Source: an uncultured Verrucomicrobia subdivision 3 bacterium
GTDB lineage: Bacteria; Verrucomicrobiota; Verrucomicrobiia; Limisphaerales; UBA8199
NCBI GenBank assembly: GCA_903913865.1
Contig: CAIWMU010000059.1
Location: 1-46,591 of the forward strand
DNA length: 46,591 nt
Reading direction: 5' to 3'
Program-made: the position numbers and the translations under genes
The notes under the pieces: model-generated
Seen by the model: only the letters and a program-made list of their open reading frames with translations
Databases searched by the model: none
Told to the model about the DNA's origin: nothing
Shown here: one piece after another, positions 1 to 8,393 of the stretch
Layout: every line of letters starts with the position of its first letter
How positions within the stretch are numbered: the stretch's first letter is position 1

Positions 1-75
1 ATGAATCGGCCCTGGGGTGGGGGGAGGCCTTGCTTGATGCTCTCAGGAGAGGGGGGGCGGGAGGGGTTGGAATTT

Positions 76-95
76 CTGTGCGTGCAGACGCACAG
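76..95. terminator. Perfect hairpin, possible terminator of an upstream gene
   Basis: An 8-bp perfect stem (CTGTGCGT / ACGCACAG) with a 4-nt loop lies at 76-95. It is followed by TTCCC rather than a long T run, so it is only a weak intrinsic-terminator candidate. Nothing convincing as a gene is visible in 1-203. Confidence 0.35.
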
Positions 96-203
96 TTCCC
101 GATTGGGGGGAATTCAGGCAGGTTGTGCCCCACATCCCCAGAAATTATGGGTTTGCTTTGGTGGGAGACACTCCTACTATGTTAGACTCGTCTGCTTTGA
201 ACG

Positions 204-1166
204 ATGCGACAGTTTTTGACCATCGGCGCTAACGCGTTTATGGAATTGGTCCGGCAGCCCGTGTTTCTGCTGCTGATGACCAGTTCCGCGATTTTTACGG
301 TGTTTTTGGCGACACCGTATTATTTCGCGTTTGGCGATGAGCCGAAGCTTGTGAAGAACAGCACCCTCGCGGTGATGCTTCTCACGGGCATGTTCGGTGC
401 TGTCCTGGGGGCTTCAGCCAGTCTGGCGCGGGAAATCCGGGCAGGGACCGCCCTGGCCGTGTTGTCCAAGCCGGTGGGTCGGGCGCAGTTTCTTCTGGCC
501 AAATTTGCCGGGGTGGCGGCGGCGATCGCCGTGATGGCCTATGTGAATCTGGCGGCGTGCCTCCTCTCCAGCCGCATGGCGTTCGATGCCTACGGATCCA
601 CGGACAAGTTTGCCCTGGGCCTTTTCATCCTGGGAATCCTCATCGCCTATGGCATGGGGGGCTTCAGCAACTTCTTTCTGCGTCGCCCGTTCGTTTCCGA
701 CACCCTGTTTTGCCTGGTGATCACCGTGACCGTGGCCTTCATCGGGATCAATTTCTTCGACAAGGATGCCCAGAGCCATGCGTTTGGCACCGGGGTGGAC
801 TGGAGAATGATTCCGGCCGGTATTCTGATCCTTTTTGCCATGTGGATAGTGGCAGGGTTGGCCCTTGCCTGTTCGACGCGTCTGGACATGATTCCGACGC
901 TGGCCGTCTGTTCCGCCTTTTTCCTGGTGGGGACGATGTCCGATTACCTTTTTGGGCGGCCTGCGGCGGGTGGCTCCTGGTGGGCCTCGGTTCTTTATGC
1001 GATGACGCCGAACTGGCAGCTGTTCTGGCTGGCGGATGCGTTGGAATCGGGCAAGTCCACTTTTCATTGGGATTATGTGGCCAAGGCGCTTGGTTACATG
1101 GTGGCCTACGTGGGGGCGGCACTGGCGGTGGCGGTGGCACTTTTCGAAGAGCGGGAGTTGAGTTAA
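204..1166 (+). CDS. ABC-2 type transporter permease (NosY/NatB-like)
   Basis: 320-residue integral membrane protein with about six hydrophobic segments (roughly residues 17-40, 55-75, 100-120, 145-165, 175-195, 210-250, 285-312). Residues around 78-95 contain the pattern AREIRAGTALAVLSKPVGR, which is the cytoplasmic coupling motif typical of ABC-2 permeases of the NosY/NatB kind. It probably works with the ATPase at 7187-8386 and the second permease at 8394-9779, although five genes lie between. The substrate is unknown. The ATG at 204 has no clear Shine-Dalgarno sequence. First gene of a long codirectional operon, with a 13-bp gap to the next gene. Homology class is fairly sure, specific function is not. 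Confidence 0.82.
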   Translation: MRQFLTIGANAFMELVRQPVFLLLMTSSAIFTVFLATPYYFAFGDEPKLVKNSTLAVMLLTGMFGAVLGASASLAREIRAGTALAVLSKPVGRAQFLLAKFAGVAAAIAVMAYVNLAACLLSSRMAFDAYGSTDKFALGLFILGILIAYGMGGFSNFFLRRPFVSDTLFCLVITVTVAFIGINFFDKDAQSHAFGTGVDWRMIPAGILILFAMWIVAGLALACSTRLDMIPTLAVCSAFFLVGTMSDYLFGRPAAGGSWWASVLYAMTPNWQLFWLADALESGKSTFHWDYVAKALGYMVAYVGAALAVAVALFEERELS

Positions 1167-1179
1167 ACCGGAACTTTTC

Positions 1180-3063
1180 ATGGAACGAAATCTACAGAAA
1201 AACGGGCTGATCAACCTGCTGACCCTTCTGGCGGCGGGGGTGACAGCCTTCGCAGTGGCCCGTTTTGGCAATTCAATGGCGGGTCAGGTGAGCGTGCTGT
1301 TTCTCGGCATCAGCCTGCTGGTGGCGGCGGTGAGCTGGTTCCAGATGCGGCTTGAGGAGAGCGAGCGCCTTGAGAAGCTGGAATTTGACGAAATGTCCCG
1401 GAGCCGGGGCGGTTCGGGCCTGTTCGAGAACAAGGAGTCGGGGTTGTTTCCGGCCCAGAGGTCCCGGGAGCAGTTTGAACGGTTTTTCGTGCCGGTCTTC
1501 ACGGTGGTGCTGGGTCTGCTGCAGGCGGGTGGTGCGTGGTTGCTCTTGCGCTGGATATCGGACCTGACCGTCCAATCCAAACCGCTCGGTCAACCGACGA
1601 TGACGTTGGCGATGTTTGCCCTGTTTTCCCTGATCCTGTTCATGATGGGGCGGTTCTCGAGTGCGGTTGCACGGTTGGAGAATCAGCGCCTGCTGCGCCC
1701 CGGGGCGAGCTACCTGCTTCTGGCAGCCTATGTCTGCTTTGGTGTGACGATGGGAATCGCGGGGGTGCAGGCCGGTTTTGCCAGGGCGGACCTGTATGTC
1801 GCCTATGTGTTTTGCGGACTTCTGGCCCTGGTCTCGGCTGAGACCGTCATCCAGCTCGTTCTCGAGATTTACCGCCCGCGCATGAAGGGGAAGGTGACGC
1901 GGCCCCTGTATGAAAGCCGCCTCGTCGGGCTGCTGGGTCAGCCGGAGGGTCTGGTCACCACGGCTGCTCAGGCACTGGATTACCAGTTCGGATTCAAGGT
2001 TTCGGAGACCTGGTTCTACAAATTCTTTGAGCGGGCGCTGGGCTGGCTGCTGCTCATGCAACTTGGCGCGCTGCTGCTCTCGACCTGCGTCGTGTTTATC
2101 GATGCCGGAGAGCAGGGGTTGCTGGAGCATTTTGGCAAGCGGGCCGAAGGCCGGTCGCTGCTGGGACCCGGGGCGCATCTGAAATGGCCCTATCCCATTG
2201 ACATTGTCTATCGCTACCGCACGGAACAGATTCAGAGCTTCAACGTCGGCTTCAGTCCTGATCCGGAAAAGGAGAAGGAAAAGGTGGTTCTCTGGACGGT
2301 GGCCCATACCAAGGAGGAGAATTTCCTTGTGGCCAACCGCGATGTGGCTTCATTGAACGCCTCCTCGGCGGATGGCAACAAGCGGACGCCGCCCGTGAGT
2401 CTTTTGACGGTGAGCATCCCGGTGCAATACCAGATCACCAACCTGACTGCCTGGGCTTACAAGAATGAGGATGCCCCCTCGCTTTTGCAGCACATGGCAT
2501 GCCGCGAGGTGGTCCGGTTCCTTGCCGGGGCTGACATGAACCATCTGATGTCCGTTGGTCGGCTGGAAGCCTCCACCCAGCTCAGGGAGCAGATCCAGCA
2601 GGCTGCCAACGACCTAGGGATGGGCGCCAGAATTGTCTCGGTGGGACTGCAGGACCTGCACCCGCCAGTCAAGGTGGCACCGGATTACCAGAAGGTGATC
2701 AGTGCCGAGCAGACCCGGCGGGCCCGGGTGCTGGCAGCGGAGGCTGACGCCATCCGCACCAACGCGCTGGCCGGGGCTCAGGCAGTGGCCGTCATCAACC
2801 GCGCCACCTCCGACAGTGTCTCTGCGAAGATCGCCGCAGTCTCACGTGCCGCCCTCTTCACCAACCAGATTCCTGCGTTTCAGGCCGCCCCCTCCGTTTA
2901 TGCGCAACGTGAATATCTCCGCACTTTTGCCCGCTCCACTGCCGGTGCGCGGAAGTATATTCTGCTCACCAGCAACACGCAGGATGTCGTCACTTTCGAT
3001 CTGCAAGACAAGATCCGAGAGGATCTGCTGAACACCCTCGCCGTTCCCACCCCCAAGAAATAA
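1180..3063 (+). CDS. Large SPFH/Band-7 membrane protein with multi-spanning N-terminus
   Basis: 627 residues. The first ~230 residues hold several hydrophobic helices (about 15-50, 105-130, 145-165, 180-230). Another membrane anchor at about 285-308 is followed by the SPFH start pattern (GEQGLLEHFGKR, then GPGAHLKWPYPID), which is the typical HflK-like entry to a Band-7 domain. A helical Ala/Glu-rich stretch (about 505-560) follows. SPFH proteins form large membrane cages or microdomains; HflK/HflC cap the FtsH protease. It is much longer than ordinary HflK (about 420) because of the extra N-terminal membrane region. It is the first of three SPFH genes in a row; no ftsH is adjacent. Confidence 0.8.
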   Translation: MERNLQKNGLINLLTLLAAGVTAFAVARFGNSMAGQVSVLFLGISLLVAAVSWFQMRLEESERLEKLEFDEMSRSRGGSGLFENKESGLFPAQRSREQFERFFVPVFTVVLGLLQAGGAWLLLRWISDLTVQSKPLGQPTMTLAMFALFSLILFMMGRFSSAVARLENQRLLRPGASYLLLAAYVCFGVTMGIAGVQAGFARADLYVAYVFCGLLALVSAETVIQLVLEIYRPRMKGKVTRPLYESRLVGLLGQPEGLVTTAAQALDYQFGFKVSETWFYKFFERALGWLLLMQLGALLLSTCVVFIDAGEQGLLEHFGKRAEGRSLLGPGAHLKWPYPIDIVYRYRTEQIQSFNVGFSPDPEKEKEKVVLWTVAHTKEENFLVANRDVASLNASSADGNKRTPPVSLLTVSIPVQYQITNLTAWAYKNEDAPSLLQHMACREVVRFLAGADMNHLMSVGRLEASTQLREQIQQAANDLGMGARIVSVGLQDLHPPVKVAPDYQKVISAEQTRRARVLAAEADAIRTNALAGAQAVAVINRATSDSVSAKIAAVSRAALFTNQIPAFQAAPSVYAQREYLRTFARSTAGARKYILLTSNTQDVVTFDLQDKIREDLLNTLAVPTPKK

Positions 3064-3076
3064 CTGATTTTACCCA

Positions 3077-3985
3077 ATGAAACAAAATCCATTGACCCTC
3101 ATCATCGGCCTGTTGCTGATCCTCATCTTCGGATTGCTCCTGTTTGTTTTTCAGGTGCGTCAGACGGAAGTTGTGGTGGTGACAACTTTTGGCAATCCCA
3201 CCCGCGACATCAAGGACCCCACCTGGTATGTGAAGTGGCCGTGGCCGATTCAAAAGGTGCACCGGTTCGACCAGCGGGTGCAGAATTTCGAGGACAAATT
3301 CACGGAAGGTCTCACCAGGGACAGCTTCAACCTGCTGACCTCCGTCTATGTTGGCTGGAAGATCACCGAGCCGAAGGCCTTTTTCCCGAAGTTCGCCGGG
3401 ACATCCGACCCCATCAATGAGGCTGAGCGGGTTCTGGAGCGGTTGCTCGGCAACGCCAAGAGTGCCGTCATCGGCAAGCATCCGCTGGCCGATTTCCTGA
3501 GCACCAGCGGCGAGAACAAGTTCGTCGCCATCGAAAAGGAAATCCTCGACACCATCCAATCCCAGGTCCGCGAGAACAATTACGGGCTTGAGGTTGAATT
3601 CCTTGGAATCAAGAAGCTGGGCCTTCCTGAGAGCGTCACCCAATCGGTTTTTGAACGGATGACCTCCGAGCGTCAGGTGTTGATCAGCAAGTCCCAATTC
3701 GAGGGAGAGGCTGAGGCCCAGAAGATCCGTTCCGAAGCCGACCGCAAGGCTGCCGAGCTGATGGCAAATGCCGAAGGTCAGGCCACCCAGATCCGTGGCA
3801 AGGGAGAGGCCGAGGCAGCCCGTTCCCTGGCAGTCTTCCAGCAGAATCCGGAATTGGCGAACTTCATCTTCCGGCTCACCGCACTGGAGGGATCGCTGAA
3901 GGAGCGCACCATTTTGATCTTCGACCAGCACACCCCTCCGTTCGACCTGTTCCGTGGAGTGTCCACCAGCCTGCTGAACAAATAG
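3077..3985 (+). CDS. HflC-like SPFH/Band-7 protein
   Basis: 302 residues with one N-terminal membrane anchor (about 7-27), then VRQTEVVVVTTFGNP and WYVKWPWPIQKVHRFDQR, the hallmark of HflC-type SPFH domains. A charged Ala/Glu-rich coiled region follows (about 205-260, with SEADRKAAELMANAEGQA). HflC of E. coli is 334 residues, so length fits. HflC family members normally pair with HflK to build a periplasmic-facing ring around FtsH; here the likely partners are the SPFH genes on each side. Gap to the next gene is 4 bp, implying one transcript. I leave the symbol blank because the triple arrangement makes orthology uncertain. Confidence 0.82.
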   Translation: MKQNPLTLIIGLLLILIFGLLLFVFQVRQTEVVVVTTFGNPTRDIKDPTWYVKWPWPIQKVHRFDQRVQNFEDKFTEGLTRDSFNLLTSVYVGWKITEPKAFFPKFAGTSDPINEAERVLERLLGNAKSAVIGKHPLADFLSTSGENKFVAIEKEILDTIQSQVRENNYGLEVEFLGIKKLGLPESVTQSVFERMTSERQVLISKSQFEGEAEAQKIRSEADRKAAELMANAEGQATQIRGKGEAEAARSLAVFQQNPELANFIFRLTALEGSLKERTILIFDQHTPPFDLFRGVSTSLLNK

Positions 3986-3989
3986 CATC

Positions 3990-5090
3990 ATGAGCGATCC
4001 ACATCCTCATCACCACCATCATGACGAGCCGGACGCACCGCACGGTGCGGAGCAGTCGATTGATGCCGGGTCCCAGGCGCTCGCAGAGACGCTGCGCAGC
4101 AGCTTTGTCATCGTCAAGATCGTCACCGGGATTCTCGTCTGTGTTTTTCTGGGGTCCGGAATTTTCACGGTTGGACCACAGGAGCGGGCCATTATTCTGC
4201 GCCTTGGCAAGCCGGTTGGGGATGGGGAGAAGGCTCTTCTCGGGCCCGGCTTCCACTGGTCGATGCCCTATCCCATTGATGAATATGTGAAGGTCTCCAT
4301 CAGTGGCATCCAGAAGGTCACCTCAACCGTGGGCTGGTATGCCACCACGCCGGAGATGGAACTGGCCGGAACGGAGATGGGGGCGGGTCCATCCCTCAGT
4401 CCGATGGTTGATGGTTATCTGCTGACGGCTGATGGGAACATCGCCCATGCCCGTGCAACGCTGACCTATCACATCCACGATCCGGTGCGCTACGTTTTCG
4501 GCTTCCTGAATGCATCCAACGCCATTCAGAGCGCTGTGGATAATTCCCTGATCTGGGCCGCCGCCCGGTATCCGGTGGATGACATCATCACACGGGATGT
4601 GATCGGCTTCAACGAGGCGGTCCGCCGCCGCGCCACGGAACTCATCACCCAGCAGAATCTTGGCGTGACCGTGGAGCAGTGCTCGGTTCAGAGCATACCG
4701 CCGCGCCAGCTCAAGGAGGCGTTTGCGAACGTCCTCAAGGCTGAAGTGAACCGCAGCCGGGTCTTGAACGAGTCCCGCAGTTACGAGAATCAGGTTTTGA
4801 GCAAGGCCAGTGCCGACTCCCAATCCCGCAAGGACACGGCTGAATCGGACCGCTCCCGTCTTGTCAACGACATGGCAGGGCAGGCTGAGCGTTTCCGCGA
4901 CATCCTTCCCCAATACCAGCAGAACCCAACACTCTTTGTCCAACAGCGGCTCAGCGAAACGCTCGGCCGTTCACTCACGAACGTGCAGGACAAGATTTTC
5001 CTGACTGAGAGTGGTGATGGCAGGCCAAAGGAATTGCGCCTTCTGTTGAACCGTGAACCTCCAAAAGTCCGCTCTGAAGAAAACAAATAA
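3990..5090 (+). CDS. HflK-like SPFH/Band-7 protein with His-rich N-terminus
   Basis: 366 residues. The N-terminus is rich in histidine (HPHHHHHDEPD at residues 4-14), which suggests metal binding or mere low complexity. One membrane helix (about 42-62) is followed by the Band-7 opening (VGPQERAIILRLGKP, GPGFHWSMPYPIDEYVK) and a helical tail rich in charged residues. The length and layout match HflK. The His-rich tail is shared with the P1B metal ATPase encoded next, hinting at a common metal-related role; that is inference. 32 bp separate it from the ATPase gene. Confidence 0.8.
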   Translation: MSDPHPHHHHHDEPDAPHGAEQSIDAGSQALAETLRSSFVIVKIVTGILVCVFLGSGIFTVGPQERAIILRLGKPVGDGEKALLGPGFHWSMPYPIDEYVKVSISGIQKVTSTVGWYATTPEMELAGTEMGAGPSLSPMVDGYLLTADGNIAHARATLTYHIHDPVRYVFGFLNASNAIQSAVDNSLIWAAARYPVDDIITRDVIGFNEAVRRRATELITQQNLGVTVEQCSVQSIPPRQLKEAFANVLKAEVNRSRVLNESRSYENQVLSKASADSQSRKDTAESDRSRLVNDMAGQAERFRDILPQYQQNPTLFVQQRLSETLGRSLTNVQDKIFLTESGDGRPKELRLLLNREPPKVRSEENK

Positions 5091-5122
5091 TCCGGCCATC
5101 CCGGTCCCCGGACAAAAATATC

Positions 5123-7162
5123 ATGCAAGTCACCTCCCTCCTAAGCCACGAAGCCAAGGATCATGACCACGGTCACGATCATGGACATGACCATGGGCCC
5201 TCCTGTTCCTGCGGTCACGACCATGAACATGCGCCGGTCAAACTCTGGCAGACCCTCGTTGGCGTTGTGTTCGTGTTCAACGCCTTTGTGGTGGACTGGC
5301 TGTTCGACTACGGCCAGACGGTCGCCAGTGCCAGTGCCATGATCGGCTCGATCGTCCTCGGCTACCCCATTGTTTACACTGCGGTCAAGGACATCCGGAA
5401 GGGCATCCTGAGCATCAACGAACTTGTGGCGATCGCTGTTCTGGCCGCCTTTGCAACGGGTGATTACAAAACCGCTGGAGTGGTTGCCTTTTTCATGCTG
5501 ATCGGTGAGATCATCGAGGCACGCACGGCAGAGGGGGCCCGCGCCTCCATCGAGTCCCTCATCAAGTTGACCCCCACCAAGGCCCGCCGCATCATCGCCG
5601 GTGGCCGGGAGGAAGAGGTTGCAGCGAAGGATCTGGCCATCGGGGACCTCATCCGGGTGCGTCCCGGGGACAACGTTGCTGCTGATGGTCTCATCACCAG
5701 CGGTCAGGGGTCCTTCAATCAGGCCACCATCACCGGTGAATCACTGCCTGTGGACAAGAAGCCCGGGGATGAGGTCTTTGCCGGAACGCAGAATCTGACG
5801 GGAGTGCTTGAGATCAAGGTGAGTCGGGCCGGGCAGGACACGACCCTTGGCCGTGTGCGGGAGCTGATCCTCGCCGCTGAGAAGACCAAGCTGCCGATCA
5901 TGAAGATTGTGGACCAATACATGGGCTTCTACACCCCGCTCGTGCTGGTCATTGCGGCGCTGGTGTGGGCGTTCACCCGCCGGCTTGAGAACGTGATTTC
6001 AGTGGTCATTTTCAGCTGCCCTTGCGCTTTCATTCTCGCGACGCCCACCGCCATGGTGGCTGCGCTTTCCGCTGCCGCTCGGCTTGGGATCCTGATCAAA
6101 AACGTGGCTGACATTGAGGCCGCATCCAAGATCAACGCATTTGTCTTCGACAAAACCGGCACCCTCACCACCGGTGAACTTGCCGTGAGCCGTCTCTTCC
6201 CGATTGGGCAGACGAAACCGGCTGAACTCCTGGGAGTGGCCGCCTCGGCTGAGAAATACAGCAACCATCCGACGGCGAAGGCACTGGCCCAATGTTCCCG
6301 CGAATACGGTGTGCCGATGGTGGAGCCGAAGGACTTCTCGGAAGCAGCCGGGCGGGGCATCAAGGCGAGCGTGGATGGTCAGGCCATCCTCGTAGGCCGT
6401 GCCCAGTGGCTCAAGGACAACGGAGTGGCTGATGATTTCACCAAATCGGTTGATTTGAATGAGACCGAGGGATGGAGCCTGATCTTTGTTGCCCGAAACG
6501 GCAGTTGCATTGGCTGGGTGGGGCTGCAGGACAAGACCCGCACCGAGGCGAAAGTTGCGCTGGCGGAACTCAAGGATTCAGGAGTCAGGCGGATCGCCAT
6601 GGTCTCAGGTGACCGCCAACCAGTGGCGACACGCGTCGCACGGGAGATTGGTTGTGAGGAAGCCCAGGGGGATTGCCTTCCCCAGAACAAGGTGGAGTTT
6701 GTCCGTGCCGTTCGCGCCAAGGGATACAAGGTCGCCGTCGTGGGCGACGGTGTGAACGACGCTCCGGCTCTGGCTGCCGGCGATATCGGCATCGCGATGG
6801 GGGCAGCCGGGAGCGAGGTTGCCATCCATAGCGCAACCATCGCGTTGATGAACAACGACCTTCGCCGCCTGCCGTTCCTGATCCAGCTCTCCCGCAGCAC
6901 CCGCACCGTCATCAACCAGAACTTCCTTTTTGGTCTCGCCTTCATCATCGGGGGAATGACCTTCTCAGCCCTGGGTTATGTCAACCCGGTGCTGGCCGCA
7001 GCGATGCACACAGGGGGGTCCCTGATCGTCGTTTTCAACAGTGCGCGACTGGTCCGCAAGGGTGAGGATCTGGAGCATTATGCCCCGGCCCAGCCCGCGC
7101 AGGAGACCGGCCATTCCGCATCCCATGCAGCCCATAGCCATGCTCCCGCTCCCGCAGCCTGA
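5123..7162 (+). CDS. P1B-type heavy-metal transporting ATPase, His-rich termini
   Basis: 679 residues. The N-terminus is a His/Asp run (DHDHGHDHGHDHG) followed by CSCGHDHEH instead of a folded HMA domain, and the C-terminus is His-rich again (HSASHAAHSH). Core P-type motifs are complete: TGES (about 206), SCPCAF in the metal-path helix (about 298), DKTGT with phosphorylated Asp343, HPTAKALA (the P1B HP motif) and GDGVNDAPAL. Such pumps export Zn/Cd/Pb, Cu or Co at the inner membrane. The last helix reads AAMHTGGSLIVVFNSARL; His629 sits where Zn/Cd pumps usually have Asp (ADTGA), so metal preference is unclear. Sits between the SPFH genes and the ABC ATPase gene, 24 bp upstream of the latter. 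Confidence 0.92.
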   Translation: MQVTSLLSHEAKDHDHGHDHGHDHGPSCSCGHDHEHAPVKLWQTLVGVVFVFNAFVVDWLFDYGQTVASASAMIGSIVLGYPIVYTAVKDIRKGILSINELVAIAVLAAFATGDYKTAGVVAFFMLIGEIIEARTAEGARASIESLIKLTPTKARRIIAGGREEEVAAKDLAIGDLIRVRPGDNVAADGLITSGQGSFNQATITGESLPVDKKPGDEVFAGTQNLTGVLEIKVSRAGQDTTLGRVRELILAAEKTKLPIMKIVDQYMGFYTPLVLVIAALVWAFTRRLENVISVVIFSCPCAFILATPTAMVAALSAAARLGILIKNVADIEAASKINAFVFDKTGTLTTGELAVSRLFPIGQTKPAELLGVAASAEKYSNHPTAKALAQCSREYGVPMVEPKDFSEAAGRGIKASVDGQAILVGRAQWLKDNGVADDFTKSVDLNETEGWSLIFVARNGSCIGWVGLQDKTRTEAKVALAELKDSGVRRIAMVSGDRQPVATRVAREIGCEEAQGDCLPQNKVEFVRAVRAKGYKVAVVGDGVNDAPALAAGDIGIAMGAAGSEVAIHSATIALMNNDLRRLPFLIQLSRSTRTVINQNFLFGLAFIIGGMTFSALGYVNPVLAAAMHTGGSLIVVFNSARLVRKGEDLEHYAPAQPAQETGHSASHAAHSHAPAPAA

Positions 7163-7186
7163 GCAAACCCCGACCTGCCATCGACT

Positions 7187-8386
7187 ATGAACGCCTCTGA
7201 ACAGGTAGCACCGCAGACCGCTTCCGCCGCATCATCCGCCGAGGCGATCGTCACCGTCCGCGGCCTGACGAAGGTCTTCAAGGACTTCTGGGGCCGGCCC
7301 AAAGCCCGCGCGGTGGACAATGTGGATTTTGAAGTCAGGCGGGGCGAGGTCTTCGGCCTGCTCGGGCCGAACGGATCCGGCAAGTCCACCACCGTGAAGC
7401 TTCTGCTGGGGTTGCTTTATCCCACCAAGGGAAACATTGAGGTGTTCGGGCATTCCCCGAGGCATGTTGCCACCAAGGCCCGGATTGGCTACCTGCCTGA
7501 AGAATCCTATCTCTACCGCTACCTCAACTCGCGGGAGACCCTCCACTTCTTCGGAAATCTGTTCGAACTGGACAAGGCGGACCGTCAGAACCGGGCAGAG
7601 CAGCTGCTGGAGATGGTGGGGCTGAGCCAGGCCCATCTGCGGGCCGTTGGCGAGTTTTCGAAAGGCATGCAGCGCCGGATCGGGCTGGCGCAGGCGCTTA
7701 TCAATGATCCGGACCTCGTGATTCTGGACGAGCCCACCTCCGGACTCGACCCCATCGGTTGCCGGGAGGTCAAGGATCTGATTCTGGCCCTGGCCCGCCG
7801 CGGGAAGACCGTTATTTTGAGCAGCCACCTGCTGTCGGATGTTCAGGATGTCTGTGATCGTGTTGTGATTTATTACGGTGGACGGATCCAGGCGATGGGC
7901 CCATTGAAGGACCTGCTCGCAAGGCCGGACGCCATCCAGATCACCACACCGGTTCTCAAGCGTGAGACGATGGAGAAGGTTCTGGAAATTCTGAGGCGCG
8001 ATGTGGCCGAGGACAAGGTTCGGGTCGATGCGCCCTCCCAGAATCTGGAAAGCTACTTTTTGGAGGTGGTGCAGAAGGCCCGGAAGGCCTCTGCTGAAAC
8101 CTCGGGCGCCACATCGGGTTCCCAGGTTGCGGCATACCTCAGGGGTTCGGAATCGTCCGCCCCGTCGGCCGACAAACTGCTGGAGCGGCTCACGGGGGCG
8201 ACTCCGTCCGTTGCCGTTACTGAGGCTCCGGCCCCCGCTGCTCCGGCGGTTGATCAGGCAAGACTCGCAGCCCTGACACAGGCACAGACCCAGACCCCGG
8301 CTCCGGCCCCCACCCCAGCGAAAGCGGCGGATCTGGACAAGGCCAATGAGCGGTTGTCCTCGCTCATGGGCAATCAGGAAAAGTAA
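7187..8386 (+). CDS. ABC transporter ATP-binding protein (NatA/NosF-like) with Pro/Ala-rich tail
   Basis: 399 residues. Walker A GPNGSGKSTT (about 64-73), signature FSKGMQRRIGLAQAL (about 157-171), Walker B LVILDEPTSGLDP (about 178-190) and H-loop SSHLL (about 214-218) are intact, as in ABC-2 drug/Cu/Na exporters. After about residue 300 a low-complexity Ala/Pro/Gln tail extends the protein by some 80 residues beyond the usual 300-310. It should energise the permeases at 204-1166 and 8394-9779. The stop codon is 7 bp before the next start. Substrate unknown; the metal ATPase next door makes metal handling a possibility only. Confidence 0.93.
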   Translation: MNASEQVAPQTASAASSAEAIVTVRGLTKVFKDFWGRPKARAVDNVDFEVRRGEVFGLLGPNGSGKSTTVKLLLGLLYPTKGNIEVFGHSPRHVATKARIGYLPEESYLYRYLNSRETLHFFGNLFELDKADRQNRAEQLLEMVGLSQAHLRAVGEFSKGMQRRIGLAQALINDPDLVILDEPTSGLDPIGCREVKDLILALARRGKTVILSSHLLSDVQDVCDRVVIYYGGRIQAMGPLKDLLARPDAIQITTPVLKRETMEKVLEILRRDVAEDKVRVDAPSQNLESYFLEVVQKARKASAETSGATSGSQVAAYLRGSESSAPSADKLLERLTGATPSVAVTEAPAPAAPAVDQARLAALTQAQTQTPAPAPTPAKAADLDKANERLSSLMGNQEK

Positions 8387-8393
8387 CCGCCTC

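Noticed and set aside
1-219. Open frame of 72 codons at the window start
   Set aside because: Gly/Arg-rich, no ribosome site, runs over a hairpin and into the permease gene; looks like chance in GC-rich DNA.
7655-7672. FSKGM instead of LSGGQ signature in the ABC ATPase
   Set aside because: KGM variants are normal in NatA/NosF-type ATPases, so this is not an anomaly.
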